Below, in pieces: positions 15,471 to 23,909 of a stretch of DNA of 30,504 bases. Each line of letters opens with the position of its first letter. The stretch's first letter is position 1. The DNA is taken from NCBI GenBank assembly GCA_964580315.1, contig CAZOKH010000045.1:1-30504 (forward strand), written 5' to 3'. The position numbers and the translations under genes were made by a program. Under the pieces are notes generated by a model, which saw nothing but the letters and a program-made list of their open reading frames with translations, was not told the DNA's origin and searched no databases. Origin of the DNA: CAZOKH01 sp964580315. GTDB taxonomy: Bacteria > Chloroflexota > Anaerolineae > Anaerolineales > Anaerolineaceae.

Positions 15471-16079
15471 ATGTTAAAAAGAATCTTGTTTATCGGTTCA
15501 ATAACATTGCTAAGCGCGCTGCTGTTGTTTGGCGCGGTCAATCGTTCACTGGTAAGATCGGTACCCGATCAAGCCGAAGGGCAAAAGCAGGCCAATGGCG
15601 CACTGCGCCAGGCCGAAGAACAGCCGCTGGCGCGCACAGAAGCTGCTCAAATTTCCACGTCGAACCTGCAAAGACAGGAATCCAGCCAGGCTGGCAATCA
15701 GGCCAACCCGGAAAACCAGCCAGAAAATCCCGCCGAAACCGGTGTTAACCGGGCTGAAACAACAGATGAAGTGATCAGCCTGCAAGGAGAAGTGATGTCT
15801 GTGAACGAGGATGAATTAGTCCTCAATACAGCCGGGGAAGAATTAATCATAGAAGGCCGCGCATGGCGTTATGCGCAAGAACAGCAATTTACAACCGGGG
15901 CAGGCCATTCACTGCAAGTGTCGGGGTTTTATGAGAATCAAAATTTGGAAGTCGTCCAAATGACCGACCTGACCAGCGACCAATCCGTCACGGTGCGTGA
16001 TGAAACTGGACGACCTCTGTGGGCTGGCCAGGGCAGGGGCAATGGACAAAACCGCGAAAACAGAAACCAGCAGATTTAG
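15471..16079 (+). CDS. Membrane-anchored extracytoplasmic protein, partner of the DUF4405 cytochrome
   Basis: A 202-residue protein with one N-terminal membrane helix (residues 4-23) that could be an anchor or uncleaved signal. A Gln/Glu/Asn/Ala-rich low-complexity linker (about 30-95) leads to a compact beta-rich domain (about 98-185): VISLQGEVMSVNEDELVLNT, a WRYAQ segment, LQVSGFYEN, and VRDETGRPLWAGQGRG at the end. The shape suggests a small OB-like barrel, but I cannot name the family. AAGGAG stands six bases before the ATG. It shares a transcript with the cytochrome and is closed by a strong terminator, so it probably works with the cytochrome at the outer face of the membrane. Confidence 0.8.
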   Translation: MLKRILFIGSITLLSALLLFGAVNRSLVRSVPDQAEGQKQANGALRQAEEQPLARTEAAQISTSNLQRQESSQAGNQANPENQPENPAETGVNRAETTDEVISLQGEVMSVNEDELVLNTAGEELIIEGRAWRYAQEQQFTTGAGHSLQVSGFYENQNLEVVQMTDLTSDQSVTVRDETGRPLWAGQGRGNGQNRENRNQQI

Positions 16080-16096
16080 CCCGTTTTTTTCCAACA

Positions 16097-16128
16097 AAAA
16101 ACCCGCATTGCGCAAAACGCGGGTTTTT
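16097..16128 (+). terminator. Rho-independent terminator, bidirectional
   Basis: AAAAACCCGC (16097-16106) pairs with GCGGGTTTTT (16119-16128) around a 12-base loop. It serves the cytochrome pair and, in reverse, the converging diguanylate cyclase gene. Confidence 0.85.
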
Positions 16129-16133
16129 ATAAT

Positions 16134-19100
16134 TCAGTTTGCGATGGTCACGCGGTCGCGCCCCTTGCGCTTGGCTTGATAGAGCGCTGCATCCGCAGTG
16201 CGCATCAACAGCTCGGCAGTGGTGCCGTGAGCCGGAAAGCCCGCCACGCCCACCGACACGGTAATGGCGCCCAGGGTTTTTCCATGATAGGGCACATTGA
16301 GAACCTTGACACCGCGCCGAATTTCTTCTGCCCGCCGCAGCGCATCTTGCAAAGAAGTGTCGGGCATGATGAGCACAAATTCTTCACCACCCAGGCGGCA
16401 GGCGATATCCCCCACACGCACATGTCGGCGCAAGAAACTGCCCAGGGCGCGCAGCACCAGGTCGCCTGCCTCATGTCCAAATTCATCATTGTAATGTTTA
16501 AAATGGTCAATATCCATCATCACAATACCCAGTGAATCCTGGCGGCGGGTGGCGGCATGCAGCTCGCGCACCAGGGTTTCATCCAGGTAACGCCGGTTAT
16601 ACAGGCCGGTGAGTGGATCGTGGATGGACTGCATGCGCAGCGTCTCGCGCAGGCGCAAATTTGCCAGCGCCATGGCAGTGTGTTCCGCCAGGGTTACAGC
16701 CAGCAGTTCCAACTGCGCCATTGATTGACCACTCTCCCCCTGCAAATGATACACACCCAGGGTTTCACCCTGCGCATTCATGGGGACGCACAAATACGGT
16801 TTGGTAAGTTGATCGGTGTGGAGCCCCATGTGTTGACAGCGCAGCCGGTTGTTTTCTTTGCCGTAGAGAAACGGTTGGCCTCGCCGCAGTGACCAGCAGT
16901 TATCGTGCGCAAAAATGGTTTCTCCCTGAAAGTTTTCTCCCCAGATGACCACCGATTCGAGGAATTTCTTTCCATGGTCCTGCACATACAGGGCGCCGGC
17001 CATATTGGGGAACAATTTCTGCGAAAACTGAGCCACCACGTTATACAGTTCTTCCTGGGTAAGGCAGCTCTGGAACATGTCGCCCATTTCGTTCAGCAGG
17101 CGGGTTTCATGATGGCGCTGCCGCAGTTCGTCCAGCGAATTTTCCAACTGCCTGTTCAGGCTGGTCAATTCAAACAGGGTTTGCTTGCGTTCGCTAATAT
17201 CACGCGACAGGGTGAGCAGTCGGAAAGGTTTGCCTTGATCATCATGCAGCAGTTGCAGGCGCGTTTCAATCCACACATAACCGCCTTCTTTTTTCTTGCA
17301 GCGCCATTCAAATAATGCTTCACCCCTTTTCTTGAGGGTGGATGAAATTTGATTGACAACCAGCCGGTTATCTTCAGGATGTATCAGGTGCAGGGCGCCC
17401 TTTCCCATCAATTCGTCAGCGTCCCAATTAACAATGCGGTTAATCGATGGGCTGACATAGGTGATTATTCCTTTGAAATCCAGTAATGCGATGACGTCCA
17501 AAATTGAATCGGCCAGCAGGCGGTATTGGGTCTCTTGCGCCCGCAGGGTTTCTTCCATGCGCCTGCGTTGAATTGCTGCTCCCAGCGTGTTGGCAGCCGT
17601 GCGCAACGATTCGATTTCGACCTCAGACCATTGACGGGGATTCTTGTGGTCGCTGAAACCAATACTTCCCCACAACTGGTCTTCAACAAAAATGGGGATT
17701 TCAGCAATCGACAGGATGCCTTGAATACGCAGAGCTTCACGTTCGACAGGTTTAAAACTTTCAGTTTCGCCAAAGATCACTTCACCGCGTTCCAGGCGGG
17801 TATCCCAATCTTTAAAAGCATCGCTTTCAACCACCGCAATCAATTGGGGTTTTCCCAGTTTGTTCTCAGTTTTCGACCAGCGCCAGTCATATCGAAACAC
17901 GGCATGGCGGGTACCATCTTCGCGCATCTTGTATTCAAAAATGGTGGCAACGCTGACCCCGGCGGCATTGGCCAGGTTCTCAAGCACAGACACAATGTTA
18001 TCTTCCCAGTCGCCAGCCTGGCTGCGCAAAAAGGTCTCCGCCGCCAGGTTGACTGCACTGAGAATGGCGTCGTGGCGGTGTAAATCTTCCCTGGCTTTCT
18101 TGCTGTCTGAAATATCCACCCACGACCCCAAAATTTCTGTGGGGGTACCTTCAGCGTCATAAACCACACGCACTTCATCCCGCAGCCAGCGGTAGCTTCC
18201 ATTGCGGTGGCGCAGACGGTATTCACGACATCTGCAGCCCGTTTGAAAAAGCTCCGGCAAACTTGCCTGAAGCGCCTCGCGGTCTTCAGCGTGCAAGTGC
18301 ATTTGAAAGAAATCCGCTTCTTGCAGCACTTCTTCCACACTGTAACCGAGCAATTGGTTAATATTATCGCTAACGTAGGTGATACGCTGATTTTGTGCGG
18401 CTAGCAGGCTGAAAACCACCGCCGGGGTTGAACCCAGCAAATGCTGCATGTGAGCATCACTGGCGCGCTCAACCATATCTTCCCGTTTGCAGTCGGTGGC
18501 GTCAATCAAGAACCCCACAATGCCGCCCACGCTGTTATCCGCGTTCATAAAGCGAACCTTATTCAACACCAGGTTAGCATCCTCGCCGTCTGCACGGCGA
18601 ATTTTTAATGGATAACTGCGCTTTCCGCCTTCGTGCAGCAGTTCTTCATTCATAAATTCATGCGCACTGGCGACATTGGGAGCCAGATAAGATACTGGAG
18701 AAAACCCAATAATCTTTTCCAGGGGGGCTTCCACCAGGGCAGCATATTCCTGGTTGCATCCCAGGATCATTCCCACCGTATCCTGGTAATAATAGGCGAA
18801 TGGAATTGCTGCCAGCACTTGTTCAATCAGGCAGGAATCAGTGCTTTGATTTTTTGTTTGGACTGTTTTGGCTGCCGCCATGGAAGGCTGCAAGATCACC
18901 ATGTGGGCGGGTTTTCCCTGCCATTGAACCTGCCAGCGCTGCATCTTGCGCGGCGCTTCTGCAAAAGTCACCGATTTTGCGCTGCTGCCTTCCAGGTTGT
19001 TTTCCCACATTCCAGGAAATCCATCCAACCAGCCTTCCAGCGAAACTGGTTTACCGGTTATATTGTTCCTGCCCAGCAATGCTTCTGCCGCTGGTGTGGC

Positions 19101-19232
19101 AAAAAGAGCAACCCCATTTTCATCCACCAATAACACCGCTTCACTGGTAGTTTGCATTAAACGGGAAAGATCTTTTTCGGTGAGATGTATTCCCCCCTGT
19201 TTATGAATGCCTTTCTTCGATGCTTCTGCCAT
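16134..19232 (-). CDS. Multi-sensor diguanylate cyclase (PAS x4, GAF x2, GGDEF)
   Basis: A 1032-residue cytoplasmic sensor that makes cyclic di-GMP. Domains in order, limits approximate: PAS (17-80), PAS (140-245), PAS with PAC (255-385, ends WVDISDSK), GAF (390-560), PAS with PAC (565-690, ends LSRDISERK), GAF (715-865), GGDEF (870-1032). The catalytic loop is GGEEF (948-952) and the inhibitory I-site RVGD (939-942) stands just before it, so product inhibition is expected. MMDIDHFKHYND supplies the metal site. No membrane segment is visible, so all signals are intracellular. The second GAF contains several Cys and His (NCWSLRRG, RCQHMGLHTD) that could bind a cofactor. Oriented away from a PilZ-like gene across a 398-base gap. 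Confidence 0.95.
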   Translation of the reverse strand: MAEASKKGIHKQGGIHLTEKDLSRLMQTTSEAVLLVDENGVALFATPAAEALLGRNNITGKPVSLEGWLDGFPGMWENNLEGSSAKSVTFAEAPRKMQRWQVQWQGKPAHMVILQPSMAAAKTVQTKNQSTDSCLIEQVLAAIPFAYYYQDTVGMILGCNQEYAALVEAPLEKIIGFSPVSYLAPNVASAHEFMNEELLHEGGKRSYPLKIRRADGEDANLVLNKVRFMNADNSVGGIVGFLIDATDCKREDMVERASDAHMQHLLGSTPAVVFSLLAAQNQRITYVSDNINQLLGYSVEEVLQEADFFQMHLHAEDREALQASLPELFQTGCRCREYRLRHRNGSYRWLRDEVRVVYDAEGTPTEILGSWVDISDSKKAREDLHRHDAILSAVNLAAETFLRSQAGDWEDNIVSVLENLANAAGVSVATIFEYKMREDGTRHAVFRYDWRWSKTENKLGKPQLIAVVESDAFKDWDTRLERGEVIFGETESFKPVEREALRIQGILSIAEIPIFVEDQLWGSIGFSDHKNPRQWSEVEIESLRTAANTLGAAIQRRRMEETLRAQETQYRLLADSILDVIALLDFKGIITYVSPSINRIVNWDADELMGKGALHLIHPEDNRLVVNQISSTLKKRGEALFEWRCKKKEGGYVWIETRLQLLHDDQGKPFRLLTLSRDISERKQTLFELTSLNRQLENSLDELRQRHHETRLLNEMGDMFQSCLTQEELYNVVAQFSQKLFPNMAGALYVQDHGKKFLESVVIWGENFQGETIFAHDNCWSLRRGQPFLYGKENNRLRCQHMGLHTDQLTKPYLCVPMNAQGETLGVYHLQGESGQSMAQLELLAVTLAEHTAMALANLRLRETLRMQSIHDPLTGLYNRRYLDETLVRELHAATRRQDSLGIVMMDIDHFKHYNDEFGHEAGDLVLRALGSFLRRHVRVGDIACRLGGEEFVLIMPDTSLQDALRRAEEIRRGVKVLNVPYHGKTLGAITVSVGVAGFPAHGTTAELLMRTADAALYQAKRKGRDRVTIAN

Positions 19233-19630
19233 CCCGACTGCTCCTGTTATTGAAACCAGACCACCGGCGAACTTTCAGCTATTCAACATTTATAAAGTAA
19301 TACCCGGCACGGATAGTCGAATAAAAACCCCATTAATTTCGTAAGTGTTATTATCGCTTAAACTACAAAAAAAGTATAGAGAAATTCAAAAATTCGCTGT
19401 AATATTTTTTAAAATCAAACCCAAACGGGTTGAAATCTGTTTAAATTACGTAAAAACAATCCAACTATTATAAAGGTAAATGATTTTCTGCCGATAACCA
19501 ATAAGCATAAAAGCACCGTCTGCCAGGGGGTGCTATTGACTTTTTTTTACACTCCGTGTAAAGTTTTAGGAGGGATTTGGAAACCAAAACGAGCATTGTT
19601 TATTATAATTACGCCCGAGAGCAATAGTGG
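19233..19630. other. AT-rich divergent intergenic region
   Basis: 398 bases between the cyclase and PilZ-like genes, clearly richer in A/T than the rest. It holds the promoter-like sites listed below and no open frame of note. Promoters for both divergent genes are expected here. Confidence 0.5.
19536..19564 (+). promoter_or_regulatory. Promoter-like site with a 17-bp palindrome between the boxes
   Basis: TTGACT (19536-19541) is followed after 17 bases by TAAAGT (19559-19564). Inside lies TTTACAC-TCC-GTGTAAA (19546-19562), a perfect 7-3-7 palindrome. A dyad between -35 and -10 is the layout used by MerR-type regulators, though these usually need a 19-20 base spacer. A separate TATAAT at 19604-19609 may be the real -10 of the PilZ-like gene. 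Confidence 0.45.
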
Positions 19631-20365
19631 ATGAACGAAATAATTGCCCAATTACTTCAACTGTATCATGACAGCCGGCCCGTAAAATTTACCAATATTT
19701 ACCAGGGGATTCCGATCACCTGTACCGGTACCATCCTGAAAATTGAGGATGATCGGGTTGCATTTAATGTTTCCCGTTACCAGGGACTGTGCCTCAAGCT
19801 GGAAGGTCATACGGTTATTCATTCCGATTTCCTGACCAGAAAATTTCAGGCTGATACCGTACAGGTGGATTTGAAAAACGAAACTGCCATACTGGCAAAT
19901 TTTCAACCCGCCGATTTTCCCATTGAAAGCCGCCTGCACATTCGCGTCGAAACCAACAAACCCATTAACGCTTTGCTGAGCAATACCATTGAAGTCAATG
20001 TTAAAGTCACCGAAATATCACTCAACGGATTGGCTTTATACATTCAACGGGCAAATTACGAAAACAAATATTTCTCCAAGGGCAAAAAAGCAAACATCGA
20101 ATTTGACCTGATCTCAAAAAGCAGCGGCAAAAAACAGCACGTCCACATGGAGGGCATTATCCGCGGCGTGAACATGACCCGCGACCTTCTGTTTTACCGC
20201 CTGGGTATTGAAACCATGCCGTCTTATAAAAACGAGTTGATCCTGCGGGAATATATAGAAAACCGCCAGGAAGAAATCCTGGCGGAGATCAAACGACTTA
20301 CCGAGTTGGATGTGGCATCGCTGGTGGTTGGCAATTTGCCGCGCCCCAACCAGCCTCAAACTTAG
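19631..20365 (+). CDS. PilZ-like cyclic-di-GMP receptor protein
   Basis: A 244-residue soluble protein. The N-terminal ~95 residues form a strand-rich YcgR-like domain. The PilZ part begins with SRLHIRVE, giving R101-x3-R105, and continues to E128-x-S130-x2-G133 in TEISLNGLAL; the second motif in classical PilZ is D/N-x-S-x2-G, so Glu replaces Asp/Asn here. Later strands FYRLGIETM and a C-terminal helix (LREYIENRQEEILAEIKRL) complete it. The ribosome site before ATG 19631 is weak. It lies divergent from a diguanylate cyclase with a cyclic-di-GMP-bound effector role likely. Assignment rests on the motif spacing and context. Confidence 0.72.
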   Translation: MNEIIAQLLQLYHDSRPVKFTNIYQGIPITCTGTILKIEDDRVAFNVSRYQGLCLKLEGHTVIHSDFLTRKFQADTVQVDLKNETAILANFQPADFPIESRLHIRVETNKPINALLSNTIEVNVKVTEISLNGLALYIQRANYENKYFSKGKKANIEFDLISKSSGKKQHVHMEGIIRGVNMTRDLLFYRLGIETMPSYKNELILREYIENRQEEILAEIKRLTELDVASLVVGNLPRPNQPQT

Positions 20366-20397
20366 CCCATCTTCACAACCAGCCCAAAAATGACCTG

Positions 20398-20688
20398 CTA
20401 TCTCACTGCTGCAGCCGCAGACGGCTGCGGCGTGGGAATGCCGAGAAAGTAGTTTATTCTCGGCGGGTCAAACCCGATAATCACATTTCCATTAATTTTC
20501 GTTACCGGTGTGCCGGTCTGTCGCGAGATGAAAATCATCTCCTGCGCAGCTTCCACATCCCGGCTGACATCTTTTTCCTCAAAGCGCACATTCAATTGCG
20601 TTAAGTAACGTTTTGTCAAAACACAAAACGGGCAATTGGGCGTGGTGTAAACCACCACTTTATTCTCACGTCGCGTTGTATCATCCAT
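20398..20688 (-). CDS. Glutaredoxin-family thiol-disulfide oxidoreductase
   Basis: A 96-residue thioredoxin-fold protein with a redox pair C19-P-F-C22 in YTTPNCPFCVLTKRYL. The family's cis-Pro TPV follows (SRQTGTPVTKING), then VIIGFDPPRI in place of the usual VGGF/IGGYDDL segment. CPFC with a following K/T-rich helix resembles NrdH-type or uncharacterised single-domain glutaredoxins. A hydrophobic Pro/Ala tail ends the protein. AGGAG precedes the ATG. No reductase or ribonucleotide reductase gene is adjacent. Confidence 0.88.
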   Translation of the reverse strand: MDDTTRRENKVVVYTTPNCPFCVLTKRYLTQLNVRFEEKDVSRDVEAAQEMIFISRQTGTPVTKINGNVIIGFDPPRINYFLGIPTPQPSAAAAVR

Positions 20689-20714
20689 TTTTTCTCTCCT
20701 GAACCGTTAAAGTC

Positions 20715-20759
20715 ACCTTTTCAAGAACAATTGCTTGGATGATAATAAGATGAAAAGGT
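20715..20759. promoter_or_regulatory. Nine-base inverted repeat in divergent region
   Basis: ACCTTTTCA (20715-20723) and TGAAAAGGT (20751-20759) are exact inverted repeats in the 166-base gap between glutaredoxin and the response regulator. The 27-base spacing makes a terminator unlikely; two half-sites of a regulator are possible. Confidence 0.3.
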
Positions 20760-20854
20760 TTCATCATTTTGAAAGGATTACGACCTGTCGTGTGTGCAAA
20801 GGCAGGTTACAATTAGATACGAACCGTTTAATAATTTAGACAAGGTGGTGAAAT

Positions 20855-21466
20855 ATGCCTGTATCCGCTGGTGCTTTTCAGGGGACAATCCTGGTCGTTG
20901 AAGACTCGCCCAATTTGCGCGAAATGTTGGAAATGACCCTCCGCTTCAAAGGATATACCGTCGCCTCAGCGCAAGATGGAGAAGAGGCGCTGCGAATTGT
21001 TGAGCAGCAAATTCCTGCCCTGGTGATCACCGATCTATTGATGCCGCACATGGATGGTTATGCGCTGGCATACCGCCTGCGTAAAAACCCGCTCACCAGC
21101 AGCATTCCCATCATTTTCATCTCCGCCACCTACATCACCCCCGAAGACAAAAAATTTGCTCTCAGCCTGGGTGGGGCGCGCTTTGTGGAAAAACCCATCG
21201 ACAACGAAGAATTTCTGCTCACCGTTGCCGAGGTGGCAACCCAGGGCATCAACACGGTGCCGCGTCCCATGTCAGAAGAAGATTTCTTGAGCGGCTATCG
21301 CGAACGGCTGCAAAGCAAGCTGCAGCACAAGAACACGCAAATTGCCCGCACCGAAAGACTGCTGGGAACACTGCCCGCCCAACAGCGCCCGGCTTTTCAG
21401 GCCATGTTGGAAGAAGTGATTGCCACACGGGACCAGATCCAGTCAGAACTGGATAAGTTGAAGTAA
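20855..21466 (+). CDS. Single-receiver response regulator with coiled-coil tail
   Basis: A 203-residue response regulator. The CheY-like receiver spans ~10-130: acidic pair E16-D17, phosphoacceptor D60 in LVITDLLMPHMDG, the Ser/Thr switch in PIIFISATYI and the conserved Lys in RFVEKPIDNEEF. The C-terminal ~65 residues are charged and helical (YRERLQSKLQHKNTQIARTERLLG, EEVIATRDQIQSELDKLK), likely a coiled coil, with no DNA-binding or enzymatic domain. Output is therefore probably by protein contact. No histidine kinase is in the window. The ribosome site is AAGGTGGTGAAAT. Confidence 0.9.
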   Translation: MPVSAGAFQGTILVVEDSPNLREMLEMTLRFKGYTVASAQDGEEALRIVEQQIPALVITDLLMPHMDGYALAYRLRKNPLTSSIPIIFISATYITPEDKKFALSLGGARFVEKPIDNEEFLLTVAEVATQGINTVPRPMSEEDFLSGYRERLQSKLQHKNTQIARTERLLGTLPAQQRPAFQAMLEEVIATRDQIQSELDKLK

Positions 21467-21499
21467 GCATAAAAATTTATTGAATAGAAAGTTATTGTT

Positions 21500-22300
21500 A
21501 TGACCCCCCAGCTTTCAGACCTGACCACGCTTGCCCGCCAGGCAGGTGAAATTTTACGCGCCGGATACGGCAAACAGCATCAAATTGAATACAAAGGACG
21601 CATCAACCTGGTCACCGAAGTGGACCGCCAGTCTGAGACCTTCTTATTGGACGAGATTCACCGCCGCTTTCCGGGCCACGAAATTTTTGCCGAAGAAACC
21701 GGGCACACTCAAGGTGTTGACGGCTGGTGCTGGTATATTGATCCGCTGGACGGCACCACCAATTTTGCGCACAACTTTCCATTATTTGCCGTCTCTCTGG
21801 CGCTGGCGCGGCATGGACAGGTGGTGCTGGCTGCTGTGTATAACCCCATGACCCATGAATGTTACGCCGCAGAACGCGGGCAGGGCGCCTGGTTGAATGA
21901 TGAGCGCCGCCTGCAGGTTTCACAAGTAGACGAGCTGGTAAACGGCCTTCTGGCAACCGGCGTGCCTTATGACGTGAGCGCTGACAACTATGTTTCGCTG
22001 TACACCTATTGTCGTTTCTCCATCCGCTCACAGGGGGTGCGCCGCTTTGGCGCCACCTCGCTGGCGCTGTGCGACCTGGCCGCCGGACGGCTGGACGGTT
22101 ACTGGCACTATTCCACCGGTTCGTGGGATGTGGCAGCCGGCAGCCTGATTGCCGAAGAAGCCGGCGCTGTGATCAGCAATATTGACGGCACCCCGCTCAG
22201 CCTCACCCCGCCGTGCAGCATTGCCGCCGCCATCCCCCGGCTGCACCCGCACATGCTTGCGGTGTTCAATGAGCCGCGCGGCAAATTCGAGATCAACTGA
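21500..22300 (+). CDS. Inositol monophosphatase family protein, copy 1
   Basis: A 266-residue Mg2+/Li+-type sugar-phosphate phosphatase. The metal site is complete: E65-E66 in IFAEETGH, D81-P-L-D84-G in YIDPLDGTTNFAH, and D210 in SWDVAAGSLIAEEAG. Family members hydrolyse inositol phosphates, histidinol phosphate, fructose-1,6-bisphosphate or PAP; the substrate cannot be told from these motifs. It is the first of three similar genes. The stop codon and the next start share one base (TGATG), so translation is coupled. The unit continues into a GT87 glycosyltransferase. The gap of 33 bases after the response regulator has no terminator, so co-transcription with it is possible. Confidence 0.92.
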   Translation: MTPQLSDLTTLARQAGEILRAGYGKQHQIEYKGRINLVTEVDRQSETFLLDEIHRRFPGHEIFAEETGHTQGVDGWCWYIDPLDGTTNFAHNFPLFAVSLALARHGQVVLAAVYNPMTHECYAAERGQGAWLNDERRLQVSQVDELVNGLLATGVPYDVSADNYVSLYTYCRFSIRSQGVRRFGATSLALCDLAAGRLDGYWHYSTGSWDVAAGSLIAEEAGAVISNIDGTPLSLTPPCSIAAAIPRLHPHMLAVFNEPRGKFEIN

Positions 22301-23091
22301 TGAATCCTCAACCCACCCTGTTTGACCTGCAAATCCTGGCGCGCCAGGCAGGTGTTTACCTGCGCATGGGCTACGGCCACATGCACGCTGTGCACCACAA
22401 GGGCGACCGCGACGTGGTGACCGAGATTGACCGCCGTTCAGAAGAATTCCTGCTGAAAAACATCCAACGGCGCTTCCCGGGGCATGCCATTGTCACCGAA
22501 GAAAGCGGTTATTTTGCCGGGCAGGGTGAAGCCTGCTGGTACATCGACCCGCTGGACGGCACCAGCAACTACACCGCCGGGCTGCCGCACTTCAGCGTTT
22601 CGATAGCCTTTGCAGATAAGATGCAGGTGCAATTAGCTGCCATTTACGACCCAATGCGCGATGAGTGCTTCTCGGCCCAACTGGGCAAAGGCGCCTGGTT
22701 GAATGACCAGCCCATCCACGTCTCGCCCCTGGGAAACATCAAGGAATGTGTGTTCGGCACCGGTTTCACCTACGGCAAGCGTGACAAAAGCCTCACCAAC
22801 CTGAAGAATTACGATCTGTTCAGCACCCGGGCGCTTTCCATCCGCCGCATAGGCTCAGCCGCGCTGGATATGTCTTACGTGGCCTGCGGGCGCCTGCACG
22901 GCTACTGGGTGGTTGAGGTGGCTCCCTGGGATATTGCCGCCGGCAGCCTGATCGTCACCGAAGCAGGTGGCATGATCACTAACCTGGAGGGCAGGCCGAA
23001 CTATAATCAGCCGCCCTACGCCTTTGTGGCTGCCGGCCCTGCCATCCACCCTCAAATGCTCGATATCTTGCGCGAAGCGCGCGAGAGCTAA
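22300..23091 (+). CDS. Inositol monophosphatase family protein, copy 2
   Basis: A 263-residue paralogue of its neighbours. It contains VTEESGYF, YIDPLDGTSNYTAG and APWDIAAGSLIVTEAGG, so the metal residues are intact. TSNY replaces TTNF in the substrate-side loop of copy 1, which may signal a different substrate. The N-terminal LARQAGVYLRMGYG matches LARQAGEILRAGYG of copy 1 and IARQAGSIIREGFG of copy 3. It overlaps copy 1 by one base and is followed by copy 3 after 13 bases, one transcript. Confidence 0.92.
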   Translation: MNPQPTLFDLQILARQAGVYLRMGYGHMHAVHHKGDRDVVTEIDRRSEEFLLKNIQRRFPGHAIVTEESGYFAGQGEACWYIDPLDGTSNYTAGLPHFSVSIAFADKMQVQLAAIYDPMRDECFSAQLGKGAWLNDQPIHVSPLGNIKECVFGTGFTYGKRDKSLTNLKNYDLFSTRALSIRRIGSAALDMSYVACGRLHGYWVVEVAPWDIAAGSLIVTEAGGMITNLEGRPNYNQPPYAFVAAGPAIHPQMLDILREARES

Positions 23092-23104
23092 GGATGATTC
23101 AACC

Positions 23105-23902
23105 ATGCAACCCACCTTATCAGAACTAACTACCATTGCCCGCCAGGCCGGCAGCATCATCCGGGAGGGTTTTGGCACACATATCAATGTTTATCAAAAA
23201 GGCTATAAAGACCTGGTGACCGAGATTGACAAACGATCTGAAGCCGCCCTGCTGGATCATATTCGCAGCCAGCACCCCGGCGATTCAATCATCACCGAAG
23301 AAAGCGGCTTTCTGCCCGGCGACGACGGGCGCACCTGGTACATTGACCCGCTGGACGGCACCCTGAACTTCATCCACGGCGTAGCGCATTTCTGCGTATC
23401 GGTGGCTTATGCCCGGGGCGGCCAGCTTCAACTGGGCGTCATCTACGAGCCCATTCGTGACGAATGTTTTGCCGCCGAACATGGCAAAGGCGCCTGGCTG
23501 AACGGTCAGCCCATGCACGTTTCACAAATTGCCAGCCTGGAAGAAGCGCTGCTGGGAACCGGCCTGATGAGCAGCAAACGCTACCCCGAACCCATCAACG
23601 TGGAATATTTCAAGTACTTCGCCCACCAATCGCTCAGCATCCGGCGCATGGGCGCCGCGGCGGTTGACCTGGCTTACCTGGCAGCCGGGCGGTTGGACGG
23701 ATACTGGGATATCCAGGTGAACATCTGGGATATTGCCGCGGGAGTCTTGATCGTGCAGGAAGCCGGCGGCGCCATCAGCGGCATGGACGGTGATCCCAAC
23801 TTCCTGCAGAGCCAGCATCCGCCCTACTCGCTGGTGGCGGGCGGGAAAGACGTACACCACCAGATGCTGGAAGTGATGCAAAACGGCAAGAACCCGCTAT
23901 AA
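23105..23902 (+). CDS. Inositol monophosphatase family protein, copy 3
   Basis: A 265-residue paralogue. It has ITEESGFL, YIDPLDGTLNFIHG and NIWDIAAGVLIVQEAGG, so it is a competent phosphatase by motif. A longer frame opens upstream at 23024, but ATG 23105 is chosen: it has AAGGA at a normal distance, avoids a 68-base overlap, and the protein then starts MQPTLSELTTIARQAG in line with the other copies. A GT87 glycosyltransferase starts eight bases after the stop. Confidence 0.92.
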   Translation: MQPTLSELTTIARQAGSIIREGFGTHINVYQKGYKDLVTEIDKRSEAALLDHIRSQHPGDSIITEESGFLPGDDGRTWYIDPLDGTLNFIHGVAHFCVSVAYARGGQLQLGVIYEPIRDECFAAEHGKGAWLNGQPMHVSQIASLEEALLGTGLMSSKRYPEPINVEYFKYFAHQSLSIRRMGAAAVDLAYLAAGRLDGYWDIQVNIWDIAAGVLIVQEAGGAISGMDGDPNFLQSQHPPYSLVAGGKDVHHQMLEVMQNGKNPL

Positions 23903-23909
23903 TCACAAT

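Noticed and set aside
20416..20433. GCAGCCG...CGGCTGC hairpin as a terminator
   Set aside because: It lies inside the end of the glutaredoxin coding sequence and has no T-run in either direction.
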